Shown: positions 25,196 to 34,787, counted from the first letter of the stretch. The stretch is 64,000 nucleotides of DNA from Bradyrhizobium cytisi (GCF_008123515.1 NZ_VSSR01000027.1:1-64000), one strand, 5' to 3'. Notes: generated from the letters alone by a model not told the origin. Made by a program: numbers and translations.

Positions 25196-26050
25196 ATGTC
25201 TAGAAATTTGCGGGCCTATCTTTATGCCTCTGCGGCAGCCGGGCTATGGGCGGTTGTGTCTACGAGCTCGTTCGCCGCGCCATGCACCGGTCCGGGGGCG
25301 CCGACCACTACCGAGACGAAATGTCTGACGGCGATTTAGATCCCGGGAAACCCGCTGCAGTCGTTCGACATCAGTTGGGTCAATCCGAAGCGCGCCGAAA
25401 TGTATTTCGCGGATCGCTCCAATGCCGGGGTCGAGGTCATCGATACCCGGACCCTCACGTGGAAGCGGCTGCTCCCCGGCTTCAAGGGGGCTGTCCACAA
25501 TCCCAACGGCACCGTCAACAACAACATTTCGGGGCCGGACGGCGTCGTGAGCCACGGCCGCTGGCTCTACGCGGGCGACGGCGACAGCAGCCTCAAAGTA
25601 TTTGATCTCGATGGGGCTTCGACGGCCGTGGCCAGCATTCCGACCGGCGGATCCACGCGGGTGGACGAAATGGCCCTGACATCGAACGGCAAGCTGCTGC
25701 TCGCTGCCAATAACGCCGAGGATCCCCCCTTCGCAACGCTGTTCGCGGCAAATGGGAACGCCGCCAAGAACAGCGTCAGCAAAATCGCCAGGATCATTGT
25801 TGATCAGGCGATCATACCCGCGGGCGCTGGGCTGTCGCTTGAGCAGCCGGCCTGGGACCCGACGACGAAGCGCTTCTTCACCTCGATACCGATCATCGCC
25901 AACAACCCGACCGGATGCAATTACGGGCAGGTTTCTGGACCGATCACCTGCCACGGTGGCGTCCTCGTGATCGATCCGAAAACCGTGACGGGGCCAACCA
26001 CGCAACTAAGCGCGTTCAATCCGGCAAACCTAGTCGAATCTGCCACTTGC
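25196..26050 (+). pseudogene. Secreted beta-propeller (NHL/SMP-30-like) protein, amber-interrupted and truncated
   Basis: The ATG at 25196 has a GGGAGGG site and encodes a signal peptide ending 'VVSTSSFAAPC'. Codon 48 is TAG (25337-25339) in 'CLTAI*IPGNPLQSFDISW'; the frame then stays open. The following 230 residues show repeated blade-like segments ('AEMYFADRSNAGVEVIDTRT', 'GRWLYAGDGDSSLKVFDLDG', 'GGVLVIDPKTV'). Similarity to a normal ending stops near 'NPANLVESATC', after which an unrelated tail begins. The gene is therefore doubly damaged. Original role unknown; the export signal points to a periplasmic or secreted sugar- or lactone-binding type protein. Confidence 0.75.
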
Positions 26051-26299
26051 GAGGCGTTTAAACGCGCAAGGGGCGCTGTGCCCACAACCTTGGAACTGTC
26101 CGATTTTATCAGCGGGTTCGATTACATTTACAGCCACGACGATCTCATGATGGGCGTCAATCCCTTCCGTGTAGCCGATCTCAAATCGATTCCGACCATC
26201 CCTCTCACTAGGGGCGAAGAAGAGGAAGATCCAGAGGACACGCCCAAGACAAAGAAGCCTTCAAGGGGGTCTCAGGCAGGGAGCCGGATCCGTGCCTGA
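26051..26299 (+). pseudogene. 3' remnant of a gene upstream of tniQ, fused in frame to the propeller gene
   Basis: About 80 residues from 'EAFKRARGAVPTTLELSDF' through an acidic stretch 'TRGEEEEDPEDTPKTKKPS' to a stop at 26299. It differs in character from the propeller protein before it. Its stop overlaps the GTG start of tniQ by eight bases, as expected for neighbours in a transposition operon (tniA/tniB before tniQ in Tn5053- and Tn7-like elements). I do not recognise its family; a TniB/TnsC- or transposase-type C-terminus is inference from position only. Confidence 0.45.
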
Positions 26300-27221
26300 G
26301 CCACAGCAGCTCCTAAAGTCGGTCGTCCCGCGCGCCGATGAGTCAATCCAATCGATTGCCATTCGGTTGGCCCCGTTCGCATTGGTCAGCACCGACGAGC
26401 TTCTGCGGCTCGGGCTAAAGCATTCCAGCTTGGCATCATTGCCCACCAACCCAACTGCGATAGATCGCCTTTCTAAGCTTGGCGGATTCGACAGTATTGA
26501 AATGAAAGGACGTAGTATCGAACCAACGGAATGCGGATTTCATATTTACCAGCGGCAAGTCCCCGCGGACTGGGTAAGCATCGACGTACGCCGGCTCGCT
26601 CCCGGAGCCCTAGTTAGTGATGGAGATGACCCCTTTCATCGGCTGGCATGGCAACTCGTTCCTTTAGATTGCGATCCATCAACTGGCGAAGTGCTGGTCG
26701 ACTGTTGCCCGTGCTGTCATTCCCGACTCACGTGGACGAACATGAATCGGGTCTACACGTGCAGCGTTTGCCAATTCGACATGCGGGAAAGCTCGCCTAA
26801 GTGCCTTTCGGCAGAAAGACTAGAGGCGGCGCGTAGATTGCATGCCTTTTTGGTTGGCGCCGGACCTACACTTCCTGAGCCATTCGATGACGCCGACGAC
26901 ATCACTTCATGCCGCGCTATGGAATGGTTGGCGTATATCGTCGAGCTCTCGATCGGAAAGTCTATCCTACCAACCTGCCGGAATGCGGCCATGGGAATAG
27001 TTTCTCTGCACCGGTGGCCACGTTCCTTCGACGATACGCTGATCGAGATTCTGCAGAATTCGGCCTGCCCTATCGTCCCGAGTGAGAAGCCCCAGCGCCG
27101 TTCCGCCGCTCAGATTATCGATGCTATGGTGCGAGCGGGCACTCCGCTCTTGCATGATATTCTCTTGACGCGCGCAACCGAGAGGTTGGGAGCGACAGCT
27201 TTCGGCCGCAAGTTTCGATGA
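26292..27221 (+). CDS. tniQ: TniQ-family transposition protein, orphan
   Basis: 309 residues from GTG. The N-terminal TniQ region includes 'ESIQSIAIRLAPFALVSTDELL' (about 16). A zinc-ribbon follows with 'DCCPCCHSRLTW' and 'YTCSVCQFDM' (about 137-163). A helical C-terminus ends 'LTRATERLGATAFGRKFR'. TniQ/TnsD proteins choose the target site of Tn7/Tn5053-like transposons. No transposase or ATPase gene is intact nearby, so it is a transposon remnant or a domesticated gene. Base use is less GC-rich than the surrounding core genes. Confidence 0.75.
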   Translation: MPEPQQLLKSVVPRADESIQSIAIRLAPFALVSTDELLRLGLKHSSLASLPTNPTAIDRLSKLGGFDSIEMKGRSIEPTECGFHIYQRQVPADWVSIDVRRLAPGALVSDGDDPFHRLAWQLVPLDCDPSTGEVLVDCCPCCHSRLTWTNMNRVYTCSVCQFDMRESSPKCLSAERLEAARRLHAFLVGAGPTLPEPFDDADDITSCRAMEWLAYIVELSIGKSILPTCRNAAMGIVSLHRWPRSFDDTLIEILQNSACPIVPSEKPQRRSAAQIIDAMVRAGTPLLHDILLTRATERLGATAFGRKFR

Positions 27222-27240
27222 GCAACGGAGGAAAGACCGA

Positions 27241-27583
27241 TGATCATCACAATACCAGAACACCGCGTGAAACGGACGGCAAAGCGACTGCAGAAGATCC
27301 TCGATTGTCTCGCGATTGACCTCAAGTACGCCGCATGCATCGAGTTCGCCGCGAGGCTTTATGGATTCGACGACTAGCGGCATTACCTCCACCGCGATCT
27401 CAATGCGCCGTTGAGCCTTTCGACGAATTTCTCTCCGGCAACGACTTCGCAACCCGCGATGAATTTCAGATGAAGACGCTGGAGCCGGCAGGTCTGGGCG
27501 CGGTCGCCGGATCGCGTCAATCCGACGGGCTCTTGGGCCAAGCATTCGCTCCGGCCCCGCCGGCGGCTGAGACGGCTAGTTGA
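27241..27583 (+). pseudogene. Broken small conserved hypothetical gene
   Basis: A GGAGGAAAG site precedes an ATG encoding 'MIITIPEHRVKRTAKRLQKI' and 'FAARLYGFDD', then TAG at 27376-27378 where related proteins have a tryptophan ('GFDDW'). The frame resumes 'RHYLHRDLNAPLS', shifts once, and continues 'FDEFLSGNDFATRDEFQMK' to a stop at 27583. Two lesions, an amber change and a frameshift, make it a pseudogene. The opening resembles short rhizobial proteins with a K-R-x-x-K-x-L...G-x-D-x-W pattern. Function unknown. Confidence 0.55.
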
Positions 27584-27919
27584 AAGCGTTCAGGCGGCTG
27601 TCACATCAGCAGGTCGTTCGGGAAGAGGAGAGCTATCAATTTTTCGGCGTCGCCAAGCGGAACTCGGGCAATGCAATATTCGAATGAAGAACGCCAGCCT
27701 GGTGCCAATTTCTGCTGAACAAGCGAAGGAATCCATGGATCTTTTTTTCGTGCTTTCCTCAATAGAATCAACGACTAACATTTTGGGTCAGTGCAGATTT
27801 CAGGTGAGCGCTACAAATGCCCAAGTGGATGTCAAGTGAAGTCGCGCCCGCCCCGGCAAAAGGCTGAACCTCCAGGCACCGGCTGACTTGAACCGCAAAA
27901 TGGCGCGCCGCGCAGCAGC
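27584..27919. other. Gene-free stretch
   Basis: 336 bases between the broken hypothetical gene and the opgH stop. No supportable gene, repeat or terminator was seen; a 63-codon minus-strand ORF lacks a ribosome site and family features. Confidence 0.5.
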
Positions 27920-30052
27920 TCACTGCAGTTTCATGACCTGCTCAAGGGCGACCCGGTGCTTCAGCAAGGCAAATCTCTCCCGCGCGCTGAGGCTGGCTAC
28001 GACCTCTTCGAAACTGTCGCTCTGCTCAATCTTGGCGCGGGCAATCGCAAGGTCCACGTCGATCCATCGCGATTTGCGCGGCGGCGGCTCCAGTGACTCC
28101 ATATGCGCTCTCAACAGCCCACGGTTTTGCCAGAGCGCCAACAGGGCTCCGGGAATCTCGATCCGGGGCAAGCAGGCAAGCTCGCTCGCCCGCTTCAGCA
28201 CTGTCGGCGAGAGATTATCCTCCGGCGTCGCAAACAGGCGCGCCATTCTCGTTGGTGCCGACGTGACGAGTCCGATCGGAATGGCAAGAGCGAGCCCAAT
28301 GATCACCGGCGACATCCAGAGGAGCAGCGGCAGCGAAACGGCGTAGGCACTTGCCGCCATCGCCATCCCGCACAAACTCGGGACGGCGAATTTGCGATAG
28401 ACCTCCTCGCGCCTGATCCCGCCGTCGCCTCGCCGTTGCACCTGCCAGCCGGCATCACGCCCGAGCAGGATCTCCGCCACGGCAGTCGATTGAAAGATCA
28501 TCATGGACGGAGCGATCAGGGCTGCAAGCAGGCTCTCGGCGATGACAGCTGCCAGGACACGAAATCCGCCACCAAAGGCCTGCCGTTCCGCACGCTTCGT
28601 GAGCAGAACAAGATATGCCAATAGCTTCGGCAGAATGAGGAGCCCCATGGTCGCTGCAAAGACCCAGGCGGCAAGCACGGGATCTTGTGCGGGCCACGTC
28701 GGAAACAACGCAAAACCTTTGGGAAAGTATTCTGGCTTGACGAAATAGGCCTGCAGAGAGATGAGAATTCCGAGCAATAGAAACAGCAGCCACAGCGGAG
28801 CGGTCAGGTAAGAGCCGATCCCGGTCAACAGGTGAAGCCTGGATATCCAGTGCAAACCGCGGGCCGGCAGAACGGCGAGATGCTGGAGATTGCCCTGACA
28901 CCAGCGGCGGTCTCTTGCGGCAAAATCCAGCAATGACGGCGGCACCTCCTCGAAGCTGCCGCCCAGAGCGGGGGCCATGAAGATCCCCCACCCGGCCCGT
29001 CGCATCAGTGCCGCTTCGACAAAATCGTGACTAAGGATGTGCCCACCGAACGGCTTCCTCCCGCGCAGTTCGGGTAAGCCCGCCTCCTGCGCGAAAGCCT
29101 TTGTCCGGATGATGGCATTGTGTCCCCAATAGTTGCCCTCGGAGACGTGCCACCAGGCGTTTCCGGCAGCGATCAACGGGCCGTACAGACGGCTGGAGAA
29201 CTGCTGAAGCCGGCTAAACAGGGTGCGCGCATTTACGACGATGGGAAGCGTCTGAATCAGTGCGGCTTGTGGGTTTGCCTCCATCGCGTGCACCAGCCGA
29301 ACGATGGTATCTCCGCTCATCAGGCTGTCCGCGTCGAGAATGATCATGCAGTCGTAAGCGCCGCCGAAGCGCCTCACCCATTCGGCGATGTTGCCGGACT
29401 TCCGAGCGGTGTTGTCGGATCGGTGCCGATAGTAGAGACGGCCGGAACCACAGCTCCGCTGCAGTTCCGCAAATGCAAGCTCCTCACTGATCCAGATGTC
29501 CGGGTCCGTCGTGTCACTGAGAAGAAACCAATCGAACAACGCGGCATGTCCGGTCTCGCCGATCGACTCGTGCATGGCGCGGAGCCGGGCCGTGAGATGA
29601 TGGGGATCCTCGTTATAAGTCGGCAACAGCATGGCCGTTCGGCCGGTGATCGCCGGCAGCGGATCGTGGCTGTCGATTGGCAGCACATCCTGTCGACGTC
29701 GCAGCAGCACAAAGAAGCCCGCCAGTGAAGACATGAATGAAAACGCGATCCAGGCGAGCAGCACGAGGAATAACGCGAGCACAATCCCTTCGAGCACCGT
29801 GACGCCGCCAACTTTGAGAACATCGTACATCTCAACGGCGCCCCCAGCGGTAAGCGCGATCGTTCCGCCAAAAATGAACAGGCGCCGCGCTGCAACCGCT
29901 CCGCTGGCCCGCTGTCGCGCCAGCTTTGCGTCGGTGCTCCCGTCCAATCGACATGGCGGCATCGGGAGAGGCGTTTCATCCGGGAGATACCGAACGCTCA
30001 GGTCAGACCCGAGCGCAGGCGAAGTCGTCAGGGCGCCCATCGATAAATCCAT
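27920..30052 (-). CDS. opgH: Glucan biosynthesis glucosyltransferase OpgH/MdoH
   Basis: About 710 residues from the ATG at 30052 ('MDLSMGALTTSP'; ATG 30040 is an alternative). A GT2 glycosyltransferase core holds 'DCMIILDADSLMSGD' (DxD) and 'DRRWCQGNLQHLAVL' (the RW motif), flanked by two N-terminal and several C-terminal membrane helices. It makes the beta-glucan backbone of osmoregulated periplasmic glucans at the inner membrane. Its start lies inside the end of opgG, so the two are translationally coupled. Length is close to the E. coli family (about 850), with a shorter N-terminus. Confidence 0.9.
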   Translation of the reverse strand: MDLSMGALTTSPALGSDLSVRYLPDETPLPMPPCRLDGSTDAKLARQRASGAVAARRLFIFGGTIALTAGGAVEMYDVLKVGGVTVLEGIVLALFLVLLAWIAFSFMSSLAGFFVLLRRRQDVLPIDSHDPLPAITGRTAMLLPTYNEDPHHLTARLRAMHESIGETGHAALFDWFLLSDTTDPDIWISEELAFAELQRSCGSGRLYYRHRSDNTARKSGNIAEWVRRFGGAYDCMIILDADSLMSGDTIVRLVHAMEANPQAALIQTLPIVVNARTLFSRLQQFSSRLYGPLIAAGNAWWHVSEGNYWGHNAIIRTKAFAQEAGLPELRGRKPFGGHILSHDFVEAALMRRAGWGIFMAPALGGSFEEVPPSLLDFAARDRRWCQGNLQHLAVLPARGLHWISRLHLLTGIGSYLTAPLWLLFLLLGILISLQAYFVKPEYFPKGFALFPTWPAQDPVLAAWVFAATMGLLILPKLLAYLVLLTKRAERQAFGGGFRVLAAVIAESLLAALIAPSMMIFQSTAVAEILLGRDAGWQVQRRGDGGIRREEVYRKFAVPSLCGMAMAASAYAVSLPLLLWMSPVIIGLALAIPIGLVTSAPTRMARLFATPEDNLSPTVLKRASELACLPRIEIPGALLALWQNRGLLRAHMESLEPPPRKSRWIDVDLAIARAKIEQSDSFEEVVASLSARERFALLKHRVALEQVMKLQ

Positions 30053-31536
30053 ACTTCGGATATTGGTTGATCGCCCTGCATCAAGACCGCCCTCAACTCG
30101 ATGGGTGCATTCTTGACGATGCACTGAAAACTCAGGCGCCAGCCGCCGGTTTCTGGATTTGGCTGTGTGACGACATTGCTGATCTCGGATTTGTCCGCGC
30201 TGACGGCGCCCTTCACCCTGTCAGGATCGACCTCTTTCAGCCTGTCGCCGGCAAGTTCGAGCACGAACAGCTTGCTGCCCTCGCCCCGCGTGCCAACGCC
30301 GGTGCGGGTAAATCGGGCCAGCGAATTCGGTTTCGGCGCATCTGGACCCCAGTGCAGCCGATAGGTGTAATTGTTCTCGCTTTTGGCGGGAATGGCCGCT
30401 TTCGGACGCCAGAACGCAGCGATGTTGTCGTGAATTTCCTCCTTGGTCGGGATCTCGAAAAGGACCACGCTGCCCTCGCCCCAATCTCCTATCGGTTCGA
30501 CCCAGAGGCTTGGCCGACGCTCAAAGCGCGATTCGATGTCCTCGTAAGCAAAAAAGTTCTTCTCTCGCTGCATCAGGCCAAAGCCGCGAGGGTTGAGATC
30601 ATTGAACGTGCCGGCCTGCAGGTCGCGAGGATTGTTGAGTGGACGCCAGAGCTGCTCGCCCTTTCCGTTGAATATCGCAAGGCCGTCGGAGTCATGCACC
30701 GCGGGGCGGAAGTCATCGACATTCTGCCGATCGTTCGGACCGAAAAAGAACATGCTCGTCGTCGGCGCAAGTCCAGCATGTTGCAGTTCGACCCGCGGAT
30801 AGAGCGTCATCTCGACGTCAAAGACGGTGCTTGCGCCAGGCCTGATCGTGAATCGGTAGCTTGCGGTTGCGCTCTTGCTGTCGAGCAGCGCGTGAACCAC
30901 GATGGATGTGGCACCCGATGCGGGCTTCTCCAGCCAGAAGGCCTTGAAGAAGGGAAACTCCTCTCCCTTGGCTTCGCCGGTGTCGATCGCAAGACCGCGC
31001 GCGGACAGCCCGTAGGTCTCGCCTTTGGCAACGGCGCGGAAGTAGCTGGCGCCGAGAAAAACGCAAACCTCATCATGGTAGTCGGCCCGGTTGATCGGGG
31101 CGTGAATGCGAAAGCCGGCAAATCCGAGATCGACATCCGGCACCGGGCCGATCTTGTCGCCGAACGCAAAATCGTCGCGCCGGTACCGGATCGGCGCGGC
31201 TCGTCCACCAGAGACCTCGTAAAAGTCGACCTTGTTCTTGTAGAAAAAACCGCGGTGGAAAAACTGGATCTCGAAGGGCAGTTTCTCGCTGCGCCAAAGC
31301 GCCCGCTCCGGCAGGAAGCGAATTGACCGATACTGATCGTAGTCGAGATCCTTGATCCCGTCCGGGAGCTTTTCCTCCGGTGCCTCAAACGGCTTACTCG
31401 CCATATTGCGGGCTAGGTCGCGCACATAGGAGGTCCCGAACGGGACCTCCTCCGCCAATGCCGCAGGGAATGCACCCGGTAGAGATGTCGCCAATGGCAT
31501 CAATGCCGAGGCTTCCAAGAAGTGGCGGCGGTTCAA
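30028..31536 (-). CDS. opgG: Periplasmic glucan biosynthesis protein OpgG/OpgD (MdoG family)
   Basis: 502 residues from a TTG at 31536, chosen because it begins directly with a twin-arginine signal 'LNRRHFLEASALMPLATSLP' ending 'AALAEE'; the open frame upstream is not protein-like. The mature part opens 'FGTSYVRDLARNMASKPFEAP', typical of MdoG, and shows 'LWVEPIGDWGEGSVVLFEIPT' near 350. It acts in the periplasm to branch or release the glucan made by OpgH. The Tat signal is more typical of OpgD than OpgG. Operon with opgH (25-bp overlap). Confidence 0.9.
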   Translation of the reverse strand: MNRRHFLEASALMPLATSLPGAFPAALAEEVPFGTSYVRDLARNMASKPFEAPEEKLPDGIKDLDYDQYRSIRFLPERALWRSEKLPFEIQFFHRGFFYKNKVDFYEVSGGRAAPIRYRRDDFAFGDKIGPVPDVDLGFAGFRIHAPINRADYHDEVCVFLGASYFRAVAKGETYGLSARGLAIDTGEAKGEEFPFFKAFWLEKPASGATSIVVHALLDSKSATASYRFTIRPGASTVFDVEMTLYPRVELQHAGLAPTTSMFFFGPNDRQNVDDFRPAVHDSDGLAIFNGKGEQLWRPLNNPRDLQAGTFNDLNPRGFGLMQREKNFFAYEDIESRFERRPSLWVEPIGDWGEGSVVLFEIPTKEEIHDNIAAFWRPKAAIPAKSENNYTYRLHWGPDAPKPNSLARFTRTGVGTRGEGSKLFVLELAGDRLKEVDPDRVKGAVSADKSEISNVVTQPNPETGGWRLSFQCIVKNAPIELRAVLMQGDQPISEVWIYRWAP

Positions 31537-31805
31537 TTGTTCTTCCCGTTCGGTTCCGGACCGCCAAGGCAACCGTCTCGACGTGTTCAAGTTCCACCGA
31601 CACCGCCGAATCGGCGCGCCGGCGGCGATCAAGGTCCAGATGTCGCCTGGGTGCACGTTCGCCGGTCCAAAGCCGGAATGCGTTGGGATCTCGCCAGGCC
31701 GGCTGAATTCACGATGCCCAAACCCTTGCCTTCGACCTACAATCAATATCTCGTAGGGAGAACAGGCCGTTCAAACCGGCCGACAACGAGAAACGGAGGT
31801 TCGTC

Positions 31806-33005
31806 ATGCAGGAGAACGTCGCCCGCGCCGGCAGCTCGCGCGCCATTCCATTCGATGCCGCCAAGCTCGATCGTCTCATGGAGGCCGCAGGGCTCGACGT
31901 CCTGATCGCGACCTCCAAGCACAATGTGCAGTACCTGCTTGGCGCCGAGCGCGCGATCTTCTTCGACTACATGGATGCCATGGGCGTCAGCCGCTATCTG
32001 CCGGTGCTGGTTTATCCCAAGGGCGCGCCTGACAAGGCTGTCTATATCGGCCACCGGCTGGAGACCCATCAGCGCGCCGTCGCGCCGCCCTGGGTGCCGC
32101 AGGTCCGCACGGAGTCCAACGGCTCGGTCGACGCGATCACGCGCGCCGTGGCGCTGATCCGGGATGCCGGCGTGCCGCTGAAGCGGGTCGGCGTCGAGAT
32201 GGCGTTCCTGCCGATGGACGCAGGGAAGGCGCTGGCCGACGCCCTGCCCGGCGCCGAGCTCAAGGACGCGCTGCTGGTGCTGGAGCGGCTGCGGGCGGTG
32301 AAGTCGGCGGATGAGCTGAGGCAGCTCAAGACAGCCTCGGAGCTCGTGATCGCATCGATGCTGGAGGTGATTGGCAAGCACGGCCCGGGCACCACCAAGC
32401 AGCAATTGTCGGACGCGTTGCGCGTCGCCGAAGCCAACCGCGGGCTGACCTTCGAGTACTGCCTGCTCGCCTGCGGCAGCAGCCACAACCGGGCGCCGTC
32501 GTCGCAGCGCTGGGAGCAAGGCGATGTGCTGTCGCTCGACTCCGGCGGCAATTATCACGGCTATATCGGCGATCTCGCGCGCATGGCCGTGCTCGGCGAG
32601 CCCGACACTGAGCTCAAGGATTATCTCGCCGAGATCGAGGCGGTGCAGCGCGCGGCCTTCGCCGCGGTCCAGCCGGGCACCATGGGCGGCGATATCTACG
32701 TCGCGGCCGAGCGGCAGCTCGCCCGAATCAGCCAGCGCGGCTGCACCGATTTCCTGGCCCACGGCATGGGCCTCGTCAGCCACGAGGCCCCTCACCTGAC
32801 AGCCACGGGTCCGGTGCCCTACGACGACACCGATGCCCGGCTGCCGCTCGAGCCCGGCATGGTGGTGTCGATCGAGACCACCATGAAGCATCCGAAGCGC
32901 GGCTTCATCAAGCTCGAGGACACGGTCGTGGTGACGGCGACGGGTTACGAGATTTTCGGCGAGGGTGGCCGCGGGTGGAATCTCGGGGGCAGCCTACCGC
33001 GCTGA
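31806..33005 (+). CDS. M24-family metallopeptidase (Xaa-Pro aminopeptidase/dipeptidase-like)
   Basis: 399 residues. An N-terminal creatinase-like domain (about 15-165) is followed by a pita-bread domain with the metal ligands visible: 'LSLDSGGNYHGYIGDLAR' (two aspartates), 'HGMGLVSHEAPH' (histidine), 'VSIETTMK' and 'IKLEDTVVV' (glutamates). It probably hydrolyses a proline-type dipeptide or a related amide in the cytosol; creatinase- or ectoine-hydrolase-like substrates cannot be excluded. It is transcribed divergently from opgGH across about 270 bp and has its own GGAG site near the ATG. Confidence 0.9.
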   Translation: MQENVARAGSSRAIPFDAAKLDRLMEAAGLDVLIATSKHNVQYLLGAERAIFFDYMDAMGVSRYLPVLVYPKGAPDKAVYIGHRLETHQRAVAPPWVPQVRTESNGSVDAITRAVALIRDAGVPLKRVGVEMAFLPMDAGKALADALPGAELKDALLVLERLRAVKSADELRQLKTASELVIASMLEVIGKHGPGTTKQQLSDALRVAEANRGLTFEYCLLACGSSHNRAPSSQRWEQGDVLSLDSGGNYHGYIGDLARMAVLGEPDTELKDYLAEIEAVQRAAFAAVQPGTMGGDIYVAAERQLARISQRGCTDFLAHGMGLVSHEAPHLTATGPVPYDDTDARLPLEPGMVVSIETTMKHPKRGFIKLEDTVVVTATGYEIFGEGGRGWNLGGSLPR

Positions 33006-33068
33006 CGAATTTCTCAGCCCGACTTTTTGTGAAGTGTCGCGGGCGACCCTAAGATTTGGAGCCACGCT

Positions 33069-34787
33069 TCAGGCGAGAAACCTGCGTAGCGTTCCCGCAG
33101 CATCCATCGCGGCGCACCAGCCGAATACGATCGCGGGGCCGATCATTGTGCCAGGTCCCGGGTAAGTGCCGCGGAAGATCGAGGATGCATCGGTGCCGAC
33201 CGCGTAAAGGCCGGATATGATCTTCCCATCTCGAGACGAGACCCGCCCGCATGAATCCGTGCGCAGGCCGGCACTGCTGGCAAGGTCTGACGGCCAGACG
33301 GCCACCGCATAGTACGGTCCTGGCCCGATCCGCCGCAGACAAGGATTCGGTTTGCCCCTGGGATCGCCATTGAACCGGTTCAGTTCGCTGGAGCCTCGGC
33401 CGAAGTCTTCGTCGATCCCGGTTTCTGCAAAGTCGTTGTATCGCTCGACCGTCTGCACAAGGTGATCGGCATCCACGCCGATCTTGCGGGCCAACGCCTC
33501 GATGGTTTCGCCTTCCATCAGATATCCGGCATCGAGGAAGCCACTCAAATTCCTGGTCCCGGGGTGAACCAGCCCGAGGCCAAAATCCCTGATGAAGCTG
33601 CGGTCGCAAATCAGGAAGGCCGGCGTAGCTGACGCTTCCGACGCGTTCGAGCGCAGCATCGCTGCGACGAAGTCGTGGTAGGAATCGGCTTCATTCACGA
33701 AGCGGCGGCCGGATTTGTTCACGGCTAGCAGCCCCGGCTTGGCCCGATCCAGCATGATGTGCGGGAAGACCGAGACATGGCCATCGGCCTGCGCCATCAC
33801 CGAGCTCGGCATCCACAAGGCCGGGCTTTCGAGGTCGCGCTCGATCACGGCGTTGACACGCTCGGCCGCGAGGATGCCGTCTCCGGTGTTGGATGATGGC
33901 GCAAGCGAAAAGCGCCGTGCGGCGTCCGGGAACAGCCGCTCACGAAGGTCACGGCTCCAGCCGACACCGCCTGTCGCCAGCACCACGCCTTTGCGAGCAC
34001 GTATAGCCACCTCTCCGCCCGGAGACGACAAGGCGGCACCGACGATGGCGTCGCCTTCGCAGATGATCTCGTGAAGTGCTGTCTCAAATCGCAAGCCGAC
34101 GCCGGCGCGACGGACGCTGTCAAATAGTCTGGCAACAAGGGCATTGCCCATGAGCAGTCGCGTTCCGCGCCTGTGGTGGATTCGATCCAGCGCATGGCGC
34201 GTGAGAAGGCCGACGACGTGTCGAAAATTCGTCCAGTTGCGGAAGGGTGCCAGCAAAGGCGAAATGTCCGCCTTCCCGATCATCATGCCGCCGAGAGCCA
34301 TGAACTCCCGGCGGGGCGGCCCGATGCGGGCAAAGTCGCTGCCGAGCTTGCGACCATCGAACGGCACCGCACCGAGCGCTCGACCGCCGATCGCGGCGCC
34401 CGGCAGGTTCTTGTAATCGGGATGGACCGGCGGTGCGGCGAACTGCACGCTCGTCTTCTGCTCGAGATAGTCGAGAACGATCGGGCCAACTTTCAGGAAT
34501 GTGTCCAGGCGTTCGTCTGTCGCGTGCGCGCCGAGCATCGCGGCGAGATAGGTGCGCGCAGCCTCGATCGTGTCATGGGTGCCTGCGCGTTGTCCCTGCC
34601 GATTGCCCGGGATCCAGACGGTACCGGCGGAAGTCGCGGTCGTGCCGCCCACCATGTCCGACTTTTCGCAAAGAATGACATCGAGCCCTTCGAGGGCACC
34701 GACCAACGCGGCCGTCATGCCGGCGGCACCGGCGCCTATGACCAGCAGATCGGTCTCAACGGCAAAGCAGCGATCGCCTTGCGGCAT
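33069..34787 (-). CDS. FAD-dependent dehydrogenase (fumarate reductase / 3-ketosteroid dehydrogenase family)
   Basis: 572 residues from the ATG at 34787, 16 bp after the preceding gene's stop. The FAD Rossmann motif is 'DLLVIGAGAAGMTAALVGALEG'. The second FAD contact is at the C-terminus ('GLYAVGTDASSIFRGTYPGPGTM', then 'GPAIVFGWCAAMDAAG'). The family reduces or oxidises C-C bonds of dicarboxylates or cyclic ketones. No signal or haem site is seen, so it is cytosolic. It is the last gene of a run with a TIM-barrel isomerase, a small unknown protein and aroQ, so the substrate is probably a ring-derived acid from that pathway (inference). Confidence 0.85.
   Translation of the reverse strand: MPQGDRCFAVETDLLVIGAGAAGMTAALVGALEGLDVILCEKSDMVGGTTATSAGTVWIPGNRQGQRAGTHDTIEAARTYLAAMLGAHATDERLDTFLKVGPIVLDYLEQKTSVQFAAPPVHPDYKNLPGAAIGGRALGAVPFDGRKLGSDFARIGPPRREFMALGGMMIGKADISPLLAPFRNWTNFRHVVGLLTRHALDRIHHRRGTRLLMGNALVARLFDSVRRAGVGLRFETALHEIICEGDAIVGAALSSPGGEVAIRARKGVVLATGGVGWSRDLRERLFPDAARRFSLAPSSNTGDGILAAERVNAVIERDLESPALWMPSSVMAQADGHVSVFPHIMLDRAKPGLLAVNKSGRRFVNEADSYHDFVAAMLRSNASEASATPAFLICDRSFIRDFGLGLVHPGTRNLSGFLDAGYLMEGETIEALARKIGVDADHLVQTVERYNDFAETGIDEDFGRGSSELNRFNGDPRGKPNPCLRRIGPGPYYAVAVWPSDLASSAGLRTDSCGRVSSRDGKIISGLYAVGTDASSIFRGTYPGPGTMIGPAIVFGWCAAMDAAGTLRRFLA

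Noticed and set aside
27590..27781. 63-codon minus-strand ORF in the gap before opgH
   Set aside because: No ribosome site, no family pattern, composition not protein-like.
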